From NCBI GenBank assembly GCA_019119595.1, contig DWWS01000074.1:1-64000 (forward strand): a stretch of 64,000 nucleotides of DNA. Reading direction: 5' to 3'. How positions within the stretch are numbered: the stretch's first letter is position 1; each line of letters begins with the position of its first letter. Below are positions 56,106 to 64,000 of the stretch, piece by piece. A program made the position numbers and the translations under genes. Under the pieces are notes generated by a model. The model searched no databases. It saw nothing but the letters and a program-made list of their open reading frames with translations, and had not been told where the DNA came from. The DNA comes from Candidatus Eisenbergiella merdavium (lineage in GTDB: Bacteria; Bacillota; Clostridia; Lachnospirales; Lachnospiraceae).

Positions 56106-57811
56106 CACTGACGATTGACAACAAAAAGATCAGCGTGCCGGAGGGCACCACGATCATGAAGGCCGCGGCCTCTGCGGGGATCATCATCCCCCACCTGTGC
56201 TATCTGGAGGGGATCAACGAGATCAGCGCCTGCAAGGTCTGCGTGGTGGAAATACAGGGGAAGGTGAAGCTGGTCACCGCCTGCAACAATCCGGTGGAGG
56301 AGGGGATGGTGCTTTTCACCAATTCCCCCAAGGTGCGTTCCGTGCGCAGGACCAACGTGGAGCTGATCCTGTCCCAGCACAACAGCAACTGCGCCACCTG
56401 CGTGCGCAGCGGAAACTGCAACCTGCAGAAGCTGTCAAACGATCTGGGCATTCTGGACGTCCCCTACAAAAAGGAGATCACGGAAATGCCCTGGAACCGG
56501 GATTTCCCGCTGATCCGGGATTTCGGGAAGTGCATCAAGTGCATGCGCTGCGTGCAGATCTGCGATAAGGTGCAGGCGCTTCATATCTGGGACGTACAGA
56601 ACACGGGCTCCCGGACCACGGTGGACGTTTCGGAAAACCGGACGATAGAGGAGTCGGACTGCAGCGTATGCGGCCAGTGCATCACCCATTGTCCTACGGG
56701 CGCGCTGCGGGAGCGGGACGATACGGCGAAGGTGTTCCGCGCGCTGGCGGACCCGGAGACGGTGACGGTGGTGCAGGTGGCCCCCGCGGTGCGCACAGCC
56801 TGGGCGGAATCGCTGGATATTCCCTCCTATATGGCGACGGAGGGACGCATGGTGGCCGCTCTGAAAAAGATCGGCTTCGACTACGTATTTGATACCAATT
56901 TTTCCGCTGACCTGACCATCATGGAGGAGGGGAACGAGCTGCTTTCCCGCCTTGCCGATCCGGGGGAAAAGCGCTGGCCCATGTTCACCTCCTGCTGTCC
57001 GGCCTGGGTGAGCTTTATCAAAAGCCAGTATCCGCAGCTTGCGGATCATCTTTCCACGGCAAAATCGCCCCAGCAGATGTTCGGCGCGGTGACGAAGAGC
57101 TATTTTGCGGAACAGATCGGCGTGGAGCCGGAAAAGCTCTGCTGTATTTCCATCATGCCCTGCGTTTCCAAAAAGAGGGAGGCGACCCTTCCCGATATGT
57201 ACAGCGCTTCCTCCGGCCGCGTTCCGGATGTGGACATCGTGCTGACCACCAGAGAGCTTGCCAGGATGATCCGGGCGGAACACATCGCTCCGGCCCTTCT
57301 GACGGAGGAGGCTTTTGATTCTCCGCTGGGGGAAAGCAGCGGCGCCGGTGTGATCTTCGGCGTGACCGGCGGCGTGATGGAGGCGGCGCTTCGGACGGCC
57401 TATTACTGTGTGGAGGGTGTGAATCCGCCGCCGGACGCCTTCAGCGATGTGCGCGGACTGGAAGGAAGAAAGGAAGCCTCCTTCCGGCTGGGCGACAGAA
57501 CCCTTCGCACCTGCACCGTGAGCGGCCTGAAAAACGCGCGAGACCTGATGGAGGATATCCTGCGGGGGGATGCGCAGTACGACTTTGTGGAGGTCATGGC
57601 CTGCCCCGGCGGCTGTGTGGGCGGCGGAGGCCAGCCCATCACCGACGGCATGGAAATGGCGGACGTGAGAGGCCCGAAGCTGTATCAGATTGACGAGAAG
57701 CGGCCCATCCGCTTCTCCCATGAGAATCCGGAGATCGCCCGGCTTTATGCGGAGTATCTGGAGAAACCTTTGGGAGAAAGATCCCACAGCCTGCTGCATA
57801 CCCATGGATGA
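56099..57811 (+). CDS. [FeFe]-hydrogenase, group A, CpI-like
   Basis: A 570-residue catalytic subunit. Cluster ligands in order: plant-type [2Fe-2S] C34, C45, C48, C62; His-Cys3 [4Fe-4S] H94, C98, C101, C107; two [4Fe-4S] at C145/148/151/155 and C188/191/194/198. H-cluster motifs follow: TSCCPAW (C299 proton relay, C300 ligand), MPCVSKK (C355) and ACPGGCVGGG (C502, C506). Numbering is nearly that of Clostridium pasteurianum CpI. ATG 56099 overlaps the upstream flavoprotein stop; the track's earlier start lies inside that gene. It should evolve or take up H2 with electrons from NAD(P)H and/or ferredoxin through the partner. HydEFG maturases are not in the window. Confidence 0.95.
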   Translation: MVTLTIDNKKISVPEGTTIMKAAASAGIIIPHLCYLEGINEISACKVCVVEIQGKVKLVTACNNPVEEGMVLFTNSPKVRSVRRTNVELILSQHNSNCATCVRSGNCNLQKLSNDLGILDVPYKKEITEMPWNRDFPLIRDFGKCIKCMRCVQICDKVQALHIWDVQNTGSRTTVDVSENRTIEESDCSVCGQCITHCPTGALRERDDTAKVFRALADPETVTVVQVAPAVRTAWAESLDIPSYMATEGRMVAALKKIGFDYVFDTNFSADLTIMEEGNELLSRLADPGEKRWPMFTSCCPAWVSFIKSQYPQLADHLSTAKSPQQMFGAVTKSYFAEQIGVEPEKLCCISIMPCVSKKREATLPDMYSASSGRVPDVDIVLTTRELARMIRAEHIAPALLTEEAFDSPLGESSGAGVIFGVTGGVMEAALRTAYYCVEGVNPPPDAFSDVRGLEGRKEASFRLGDRTLRTCTVSGLKNARDLMEDILRGDAQYDFVEVMACPGGCVGGGGQPITDGMEMADVRGPKLYQIDEKRPIRFSHENPEIARLYAEYLEKPLGERSHSLLHTHG

Positions 57812-57837
57812 CGGCGGCGGGAAGAGACGAAAAAAGT

Positions 57838-59661
57838 ATGAAGGCAGGTTATTTTTCCAATAACGGATACATATTTAAGATGCTCTGGAGGATGCAGAAG
57901 GGAAGAGTCGCCGGAGAATTCCTTTATCATTCGCTGAATTATATCTACTGGGTGTTTTATGATATCCTTTTTCTTCAATATCTGGTAGAGGCGCTGGAAA
58001 AGGGAAAAAGCTTCGAACAGATCATGACCTTCCTTCTGCTCGTCATGGCGGGCTTTGCGGTACCAGGCGCTTTAAGCGCCTGGTATGTGCATGTGTACAG
58101 GCCGAGATCGGATGCGGATATTTTTGAAGCGGTCAACGGCATGCTGTTTGAAAAGGCGACGCACGTGGAGCTGGAATGTTATGAAAACGCGGAATTTTAC
58201 AACAGATTTACTCTGGCGATGAAGGATTGCGAAAAACGTCTGGCGCAGATCGTTGAGAACCAGTGCGTGATCCTTGCAAGCTGCATTGCCAGCGCGGCCG
58301 CACTGTATTATATGTTCCGGATAGACCGCTTTGTGATCCTTTTTATCGCCGGGCCCCTGATCGGAAATTTTGTGTTCGGAAAGCTGATCAATGAAGTGAA
58401 ATTCCGCATGAATAAGGAGTGTGTTCCCTGTCAGCGCAGGATGGAGTATGTGAACAGGACGCTTTATCTTGCCGATTACGCCAAGGAGCTCCGCATGTCA
58501 GAGGTATTCCGGGTGATGAAAAAGCTGTATGAGGAAGGCTTTCAGGGCGTGCTTGGGAAGATCAGGGAATACAGGAAGCGGAAGGTGCTTTTGACCTTTG
58601 TGAGAAATATTTTTACCTTTGTGGTCATTTTTCAGGGCGTTGTTTTCTATTCGCTGTACCGGGTGATGGTGACGCGGTCCATGAGCCTGAGCGGCTTCAC
58701 GGTGCTGTTTTCCGCCATGACCGCCGTGGCCTGGATGGTGATTCAGGCGTCCGATTCCATCGTCAAAAGCTACGAGGACAGTCTGTACATTGCGAATCTG
58801 AAAGAGTTTCTGGAATATGAGCCGGTCATGGATGAAAAGCAGGCGGGGCTTCTGCCGAAAAGCTGCGAAGAAGCGGCATGCGGAGGCCCCGTGCTGCGGT
58901 TTCAGCATGCCAGCTTTACCTATCTGGGGCAGGAGGAGCCCGTTCTGCGTGATATCAGCCTGACCATTGACAGGCATGAGAAAATAGCTGTTGTGGGGCA
59001 TAACGGAGCGGGAAAGACCACCTTTGTGAAGCTTCTGATGCGGCTGTACGACGTATCGGAGGGAGAAATACAATACTTCGGAACCAATATAAAGGAGCTG
59101 GATCTGCCGGAATACCGGAAGCTTTACGGTACCGCCTTTCAGGACTATCAGGTGTTTTCCATGACCGTGGCGGAAAATGTCCTGATGCGCAGCCCGGAAG
59201 GGGAGGAGGATTACCGGAAGGCGGAGGACTGCCTGAAACGGGCAGGCGTTTATGAAAGGGTTTCCCGGCTGCCTCATGGGATGGATACCATATTGACGAA
59301 GGAATTTGCGGAAGACGGAGCGGTGCTGTCCGGCGGAGAGCTGCAGAAGATCGCGGTGGCGAGAGCCTTTGCCAGAGAATATCAGATCGCCGTTTTTGAC
59401 GAGCCCTCCAGCGCGCTTGATCCGGTGGCGGAGTATCAGCTGTATGAAAATATCCTGGAGGAATGCGTGGACAAAACGGTGATCTTCATTTCCCACAGGC
59501 TTTCCACCGCAGTATTGGCGGACCGGATCTATCTGTTTGAGAACGGCAGGATCGCAGAGCAGGGAAGCCATGAAGCGCTGATGCAGAAAAACGGCAGATA
59601 TGCGGATATGTTCCGCAAACAGGCAGAGAATTATGTGGGAGGTATGAAGGGTGTGGAATAA
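57838..59661 (+). CDS. ABC half-exporter 1
   Basis: A 607-residue half-transporter: six membrane helices in residues 15-310, then the ATPase domain with Walker A GHNGAGKTT (about 387-395), signature LSGGELQK (about 496), Walker B VFDEPSSALDP (about 520) and the switch ISHR. The membrane part belongs to a group common in Lachnospiraceae, and there is no N-terminal peptidase domain. The track begins at ATG 57808, overlapping the hydrogenase stop; ATG 57838 with AAGAGACGA upstream seems better. It overlaps the second half-transporter by 11 bases and very likely makes a heterodimer with it. The cargo is unknown. Confidence 0.87.
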   Translation: MKAGYFSNNGYIFKMLWRMQKGRVAGEFLYHSLNYIYWVFYDILFLQYLVEALEKGKSFEQIMTFLLLVMAGFAVPGALSAWYVHVYRPRSDADIFEAVNGMLFEKATHVELECYENAEFYNRFTLAMKDCEKRLAQIVENQCVILASCIASAAALYYMFRIDRFVILFIAGPLIGNFVFGKLINEVKFRMNKECVPCQRRMEYVNRTLYLADYAKELRMSEVFRVMKKLYEEGFQGVLGKIREYRKRKVLLTFVRNIFTFVVIFQGVVFYSLYRVMVTRSMSLSGFTVLFSAMTAVAWMVIQASDSIVKSYEDSLYIANLKEFLEYEPVMDEKQAGLLPKSCEEAACGGPVLRFQHASFTYLGQEEPVLRDISLTIDRHEKIAVVGHNGAGKTTFVKLLMRLYDVSEGEIQYFGTNIKELDLPEYRKLYGTAFQDYQVFSMTVAENVLMRSPEGEEDYRKAEDCLKRAGVYERVSRLPHGMDTILTKEFAEDGAVLSGGELQKIAVARAFAREYQIAVFDEPSSALDPVAEYQLYENILEECVDKTVIFISHRLSTAVLADRIYLFENGRIAEQGSHEALMQKNGRYADMFRKQAENYVGGMKGVE

Positions 59662-61474
59662 GACGCAGAACTCCCAAAAGAGCATTGGGATAAAAAGATG
59701 CTTCCAGAATATCCTCTACATGCTCGGCATCGTGATACGGTATACGCCGGGATATTTTATCAATCTGTGCCTGTTTCAGATCTATTGTGCGGTGCAGGTG
59801 TTTTTTGAATTCACATATACGCTGAAGGTATTGCTGGAGCTGATCACCGAGGGCGCACAATATCGGGAGGCGGTCGTTTATCTGCTTTTCATGCTCGCGC
59901 TGGTGCTGATCAAGCTGGTCTGGGCGGCATGGATGGAAAATGTGACCACGCCGAAGGCGAAGGAGATCCTTCACAAAAGAATGCGCATGGAGTTGTATGA
60001 AAAGGCGGCGGGGCTGGATCTGGAGCAGTACGACGATCCGGAATATTATAATGAGTTTGTCTGGAGCATCAATGAAGCGGCTGATCGTATGGATCTGATC
60101 CTCCAGGATTTTGGCAGCTTCCTGAACCAGACCGCCCGCATGCTGTCAAACGGGATATTTTTTGTGGCGCTGGATGCCTTTGGGATCGTATTTATCCTGA
60201 TGAGCCTTGCGGTGACGCTGACCATGCAGTCTTACAATGGCAGACTGCTGTTTGCCAGGGATGCGCAGCTGAAGCCGATAGAGAGAAAAAGGAGCTATTT
60301 CAACAGGATCTTTTATCTGAACGACTATGCGAAGGAGCTTCGTCTGAATCCGGCGGCGGACCGGCTGAAAAAGGAATTTTCAGAAACCAACGCCAGGGTT
60401 TATCCTGTGATAAACAAATACGGGAAAAAGAGTGCCCTTGCCGGATTCATCGGAGATTTCTGCTCCAATGATATTCTGATCAATACCGTGTATCTGGGAT
60501 ATCTGGTATATCAGACGGTGGTGAAGCGGGTTCTGAGCTATGGGAGCACCATGGCATTGTTCAGCGCGTCCTCTTCCCTGAAAAATTCCCTCAGAAATAT
60601 GGCGGTGATGCTGCCCAGGCTGGAACAGCACGGTCTGTATGTGGAGAAGGTACGCGCATTTCTTGCTGCTGAAAGCAGGATGCAGAGCGGAGAAAGGAAG
60701 CTGGAGGAGGGCGCATTCCGAATGCTCACAATGGAAAACGTATCTTTCGCCTATGGAAAAGACACGGACACTCTGCATGATATCAGCCTTACCATCAGGG
60801 CCGGTGAAAAGATCGCCATCGTAGGCTATAACGGCGCAGGCAAATCCACGTTGATCAAGCTTCTGCTGCGGCTCTATGATGTGCGGCAGGGACGGATCTG
60901 CATGAACGGGCAGGACATCAGGGAGTATGATAAGAAAAGCTATCGCTCCTCATTTGCAACGGTTTTTCAGGATTACAAGATCTTTGCGTCCGACATTGCC
61001 GACAATGTAAAGATGGATGTGGCGCATGAGACGGACCGGAAAAAGATCGAGCAGGCGCTGGAACAGAGCGGATTCGCAGAACGGCTGAAAACGCTGCCTG
61101 GCGGCATAAATACGCCTCTGACCAGAGAATTTGAGGAGGAGGGAGTGAACCTTTCCGGCGGAGAGGCGCAGAAGGTGGCGATCGCGAGAACCTTTTATCA
61201 ATACTGCCCCATTATCATATTGGACGAGCCCTCCAGCGCGCTGGATCCCATCAGCGAATACCAGCTGAATCAGGCGATGCTTGAGGCGGCAAGGGACAAA
61301 ACGGTGATCTTCATTTCCCACAGGCTTTCCAGCACCGTCATGGCTGACCGCATCTACATGCTGGAACAGGGAAGGATCATAGAGCAGGGAAGCCACAGGG
61401 AGCTGATGGGACTGAACGGAAAATATGCGCAGATGTTTCGGATGCAGGCGGAGAAGTACAGTGTGCCTTCCTGA
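59651..61474 (+). CDS. ABC half-exporter 2
   Basis: A 607-residue half-transporter with the same plan as its neighbour: six helices up to about residue 310, Walker A GYNGAGKST near residue 391, signature LSGGEAQK near 500, Walker B ILDEPSSALDP and ISHR. Start codon is GTG 59651 within the end of the first half-exporter, with GAAGGGT upstream. Both nucleotide-binding sites of the pair look intact. A terminator-like hairpin follows, and a lipoprotein gene lies 110 bases downstream. No precursor peptide or maturation gene is found nearby, so a bacteriocin function is unsupported. Confidence 0.87.
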   Translation: MWNKTQNSQKSIGIKRCFQNILYMLGIVIRYTPGYFINLCLFQIYCAVQVFFEFTYTLKVLLELITEGAQYREAVVYLLFMLALVLIKLVWAAWMENVTTPKAKEILHKRMRMELYEKAAGLDLEQYDDPEYYNEFVWSINEAADRMDLILQDFGSFLNQTARMLSNGIFFVALDAFGIVFILMSLAVTLTMQSYNGRLLFARDAQLKPIERKRSYFNRIFYLNDYAKELRLNPAADRLKKEFSETNARVYPVINKYGKKSALAGFIGDFCSNDILINTVYLGYLVYQTVVKRVLSYGSTMALFSASSSLKNSLRNMAVMLPRLEQHGLYVEKVRAFLAAESRMQSGERKLEEGAFRMLTMENVSFAYGKDTDTLHDISLTIRAGEKIAIVGYNGAGKSTLIKLLLRLYDVRQGRICMNGQDIREYDKKSYRSSFATVFQDYKIFASDIADNVKMDVAHETDRKKIEQALEQSGFAERLKTLPGGINTPLTREFEEEGVNLSGGEAQKVAIARTFYQYCPIIILDEPSSALDPISEYQLNQAMLEAARDKTVIFISHRLSSTVMADRIYMLEQGRIIEQGSHRELMGLNGKYAQMFRMQAEKYSVPS

Positions 61475-61488
61475 AGGGGCCGGGGCTG

Positions 61489-61513
61489 ATGGCAGCAGTG
61501 GCCCTGCTGCCAT
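61489..61513 (+). terminator. Terminator after the ABC pair
   Basis: ATGGCAGCAG-TGGCC-CTGCTGCCAT, a perfect 10-bp stem with a 5-base loop, followed by TATTT. Confidence 0.75.
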
Positions 61514-61585
61514 TATTTGAATACGAATAAAAAGCTGTTTTATTGATAAATCACGGAGAAGAGGTTAAAGCAGGAGGCGGCGATC

Positions 61586-63901
61586 ATGCGGCGCAGAAAA
61601 GCAGGTTTATTTTGGAAGTGTGGCTTCGTGCTGATTCTGTCTGCCCTGTGGCCTGGCGTATCAGGATGCGGCACCATAACACAGGAAGGAACAGAAGCAC
61701 AGGAAGAGGAGATAATCGCACAGGATACAGAGGATGACGAGGATGAAATGGCGGGAATCTGTCTGGACATTTATCGAAAGGCTGCAGAGGAAAACCGTCT
61801 GGCCGAACCGAAAACGGTCCGCAGCATTGTGGAGCGCTTTGGAGAGTGCGGATATTCGGCTGTTGACAGCAAAAATCAGATAGATATGACAGGGGCGGAT
61901 CAGGCGGCTGCATTCTGCCATGCGGTAAAACAAAAGGAAGCGGCAGAAACGGTTATTTTTCAGATTGACTATTTTGGAGGTTTTGTAAAATACGACCTGC
62001 GGACAAAAGACGGAAGTGTGGAAGTGACGAGGAGCTATTACGCTTACGAGGATGGAGCGATACAGAAAAGGACTGTTGAACGTTGTCAGGCGGAGAACTG
62101 GACCTATACGAAGGAGGGATATCTGATGTTCTCCGCGGTTTATTTTTCAGAAGAGATGTATACGCTTACGCTGAGCGAGGCGGAGGATCATGTGGCACTG
62201 CGGGTGGAGCCTCTGGATGAAAAATGCAGGGAATTGAACCGAAAATATCTTCAGCCTGTCGGTTATGAGCGCAACAACCTGTTTATCACGGACTGGGATG
62301 AAAAGGATTTTGGAGATTTGGATTTTTATGATCTTTTTGATATCTTTTATCCGCAGGTGTGTGGAAACCACTTTCCCTATGAGCCGGATGAAACTCTGGG
62401 AGCTGTGGATGTTTATCGGATTCCCCGGGAGGATTTCGAACGCGTGATTCAGATGTACTTTAGCATCGACAGTGAAACATTACAGTCAAAAACGGTTTAT
62501 CATCAAGAGGACTCAACGTACGAGTATAAGCCAAGAGGGATTGAAGAAGCGGAATTTCCGGAATATCCGTATTCAGAAGTGATCGGATTCACGCAAAACA
62601 GAGATGGAACCATCACGCTCATGGTTCGGGTGGTATTTCCCTATGCCGGAGATTCCGACGTGTATGCCCATGAGGTAACGGTGCGGCCTTTGGAAAATGG
62701 CGGCGTACAGTATGTCTCAAACAGAATCATACCGTCAGAGGACGATGACGGGATCACGTGGCATACTCCGCGTCTGACGGCTGATGAATGGAAAGAGCTG
62801 TATGGAGGACAGGAGTGGGACAGACCGCGCGCAGAAGAAACGGAGTCAGGCACAAAAGACGGCTGTCTTCTTTCAGAAACGGAGAAACGACGGATACAGG
62901 AACAGGTACTGCTGGCGGCGGAATCGGTTGGGGAAATTTATAAGGATGTTGTTGATCCTGATGCGCCGGAGTATTCTTCAGGTGTCACGGCATTGACCGC
63001 TAAACAGAGAAAAGAGGCTGTGCAACAGCTTGGAAGCATCGGTCTGGTAAGCGTAGAAGAGGATACTGATATGCAGAACCCGGAAGAAATGGAAAACTTC
63101 TATGCTGCGTATCAAAAAGGCCGGAACTCCATGGTTACTGTATATGAGATACAACAGGATGGGCGGATCGGAGCGGTCACTTTTATTTATCGGGATCATA
63201 AGCTGCAAACATACTGTGTTGGGATCCGATGGAAGGAAGGCGGCATACCGGAAATTCAGGGAACCTCGGTCAATGATGTGGCTGAAATCAAACTGACTGA
63301 AAAGGGATATTTTATCTATGCGTATGAATATGTCATTGCACATTCGAGCCTGAGACAGTACTGGAGAGTGAAACCTCTTTCGGAAGACTGCAGAGAGTTG
63401 ACGAAAAAGTACATATCAGGTTTGAGTTATGTGAATTATAATCTGCTTGTCACGGATTGGAATTCCGGAAATGTTGAGGACATTCTCATGCCCTGTATGT
63501 ATGAGGATATCTACCGGATCCATACAGGAGAAAATCTGGAAACCGAGGGCCGGAAGATTCCGGCGGAGGAGTATGAAAAAATTATGACCACCTATTTTCC
63601 GGTATCAGCAGAGCAATTGCGAGAAAACTGCGGGTATGACGAGGCGGACGGCAGTTATGAATATGAGATGATATTTGCCAGCCCGTATCCGCCCTTCGGA
63701 GAAGTGGTCGACTATACGGAAAATGCGGACGGAACGATTACGCTTATTGTGGACGGCGTGTGGCCTGATTATAATTCGGATCATGCATTCAGAAATGTGA
63801 TTGTAGTGGAACCATTTGAGGATGGAACCTTCCGGTATCTTTCAAACTCCATAGAAAAGCAGGAGCTGGATATTCCGGTCGTAAGGCGGAATAATACGTA
63901 G
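61586..63901 (+). CDS. Lipoprotein with two related halves
   Basis: A 771-residue secreted lipoprotein: signal sequence with lipobox VSGC (Cys near residue 28), then an acidic spacer. The mature part seems to be an internal duplication. Half 1 (about 50-400) and half 2 (about 440-765) share in the same order a YFIY/YLMF motif, a PLDEKCRELNRKY or PLSEDCRELTKKY segment, NNLFITDW or YNLLVTDW, a VYRIPREDFE or GRKIPAEEYE segment, a DGTITLMV or DGTITLIV strand, and an RYLSNSI-like end. The family may be DUF6070, which I cannot confirm. GGAGG lies eight bases before the ATG. Function unknown; surface-located by lipidation. Confidence 0.72.
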   Translation: MRRRKAGLFWKCGFVLILSALWPGVSGCGTITQEGTEAQEEEIIAQDTEDDEDEMAGICLDIYRKAAEENRLAEPKTVRSIVERFGECGYSAVDSKNQIDMTGADQAAAFCHAVKQKEAAETVIFQIDYFGGFVKYDLRTKDGSVEVTRSYYAYEDGAIQKRTVERCQAENWTYTKEGYLMFSAVYFSEEMYTLTLSEAEDHVALRVEPLDEKCRELNRKYLQPVGYERNNLFITDWDEKDFGDLDFYDLFDIFYPQVCGNHFPYEPDETLGAVDVYRIPREDFERVIQMYFSIDSETLQSKTVYHQEDSTYEYKPRGIEEAEFPEYPYSEVIGFTQNRDGTITLMVRVVFPYAGDSDVYAHEVTVRPLENGGVQYVSNRIIPSEDDDGITWHTPRLTADEWKELYGGQEWDRPRAEETESGTKDGCLLSETEKRRIQEQVLLAAESVGEIYKDVVDPDAPEYSSGVTALTAKQRKEAVQQLGSIGLVSVEEDTDMQNPEEMENFYAAYQKGRNSMVTVYEIQQDGRIGAVTFIYRDHKLQTYCVGIRWKEGGIPEIQGTSVNDVAEIKLTEKGYFIYAYEYVIAHSSLRQYWRVKPLSEDCRELTKKYISGLSYVNYNLLVTDWNSGNVEDILMPCMYEDIYRIHTGENLETEGRKIPAEEYEKIMTTYFPVSAEQLRENCGYDEADGSYEYEMIFASPYPPFGEVVDYTENADGTITLIVDGVWPDYNSDHAFRNVIVVEPFEDGTFRYLSNSIEKQELDIPVVRRNNT

Positions 63902-63917
63902 ACGAGAGAGGAAGGAT

Positions 63918-63956
63918 ATGAAATTATTAGGCTGGATGTTCCGGATGGTAACGTAA
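63918..63956 (+). CDS. Possible 12-residue small ORF
   Basis: ATG, eleven more sense codons and TAA (MKLLGWMFRMVT), with GAGAGGAAGG seven bases upstream, 16 bases after the lipoprotein stop. The good ribosome site is the only argument. It could be a leader peptide for something beyond the window, or the remnant start of a decayed gene. Confidence 0.3.
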   Translation: MKLLGWMFRMVT

Positions 63957-63964
63957 GTACAGCA

Positions 63965-63987
63965 GGCCGGGTGCTTTCGCCCCGGCC
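63965..63987 (+). terminator. Terminator-like hairpin at window end
   Basis: GGCCGGG (63965-63971), 9-base loop, CCCGGCC (63981-63987). No U-tract within view before the window ends. Confidence 0.45.
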
Positions 63988-64000
63988 CGCCGCATTATCC

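Noticed and set aside
57838-61474. Bacteriocin or lantibiotic export cluster
   Set aside because: The half-exporters lack a peptidase domain, and no precursor peptide, modification enzyme or immunity gene is nearby.

Overview
The window looks like a piece of chromosome from a GC-rich, anaerobic, spore-forming member of the Clostridia, most likely Lachnospiraceae. This is inferred from strong AGGAGG-type ribosome sites, Clostridia-type gene families (DUF1292, DUF5662, DUF1015 next to serCA, TM2/DUF2752 pairs), an adenosylcobalamin-dependent ribonucleotide reductase, a CpI-like [FeFe]-hydrogenase and several plant-polysaccharide or glycogen glycosidases. No rRNA, tRNA, CRISPR array, phage or insertion sequence was recognised.

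Layout. 0-2.5 kb: Fur-type promoter and feoAB ferrous iron uptake. 2.5-8.5 kb: repeat-bearing lipoprotein, opine-dehydrogenase-like gene behind a structured leader, gltX, a UvrD-like helicase and a DUF1292 gene. 8.5-11.6 kb: an accessory-looking, lower-GC patch with a helix-turn-helix regulator split at a run of nine G, a zinc-ribbon/TM2 protein, a DUF2752 protein and a small XRE regulator. 11.7-15 kb: a GH13 protein that seems to have lost catalytic residues, a DUF5662 protein and a Cys-rich small protein whose ribosome site lies in a perfect hairpin. 15.2-23.2 kb: a six-gene MacAB/YknXYZ-like ABC operon with three different adaptor proteins and recurring Gly/Met-rich segments.

23.2-27.6 kb (minus strand): cupin-XRE regulator plus potABCD polyamine uptake, with a promoter and candidate operator. 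27.9-31.4 kb: lactonase and a domain-inverted GH3 glucosidase. 31.4-35 kb (minus): SDR oxidoreductase, PucR-type regulator, aroC. 35.2-37 kb: tgt and yajC, the latter behind a chain of hairpins. 37-42 kb: a 520-base hairpin-rich spacer and leuB-ilvD-ilvB. 42.2-46.8 kb: serC-serA, a toxin-antitoxin pair with its own promoter, then DUF1015. 46.8-54.2 kb: glgB, an MscS channel, class II ribonucleotide reductase, GH30 glycosidase. 54.2-57.8 kb: a NuoF-cluster/GltD-like flavoprotein overlapping an [FeFe]-hydrogenase, a probable NAD(P)H-linked hydrogenase unit. 57.8-64 kb: two ABC half-exporters, and a lipoprotein made of two related halves.

Most of the window is core metabolism (branched-chain amino acids, serine, chorismate, tRNA modification and charging, glycogen, dNTP synthesis). 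The parts most worth attention are the triple-adaptor export operon, the hydrogenase/flavoprotein pair, the G-tract split regulator, the Cys-rich protein with the masked ribosome site, and the hairpin-rich leaders around yajC and leuB.
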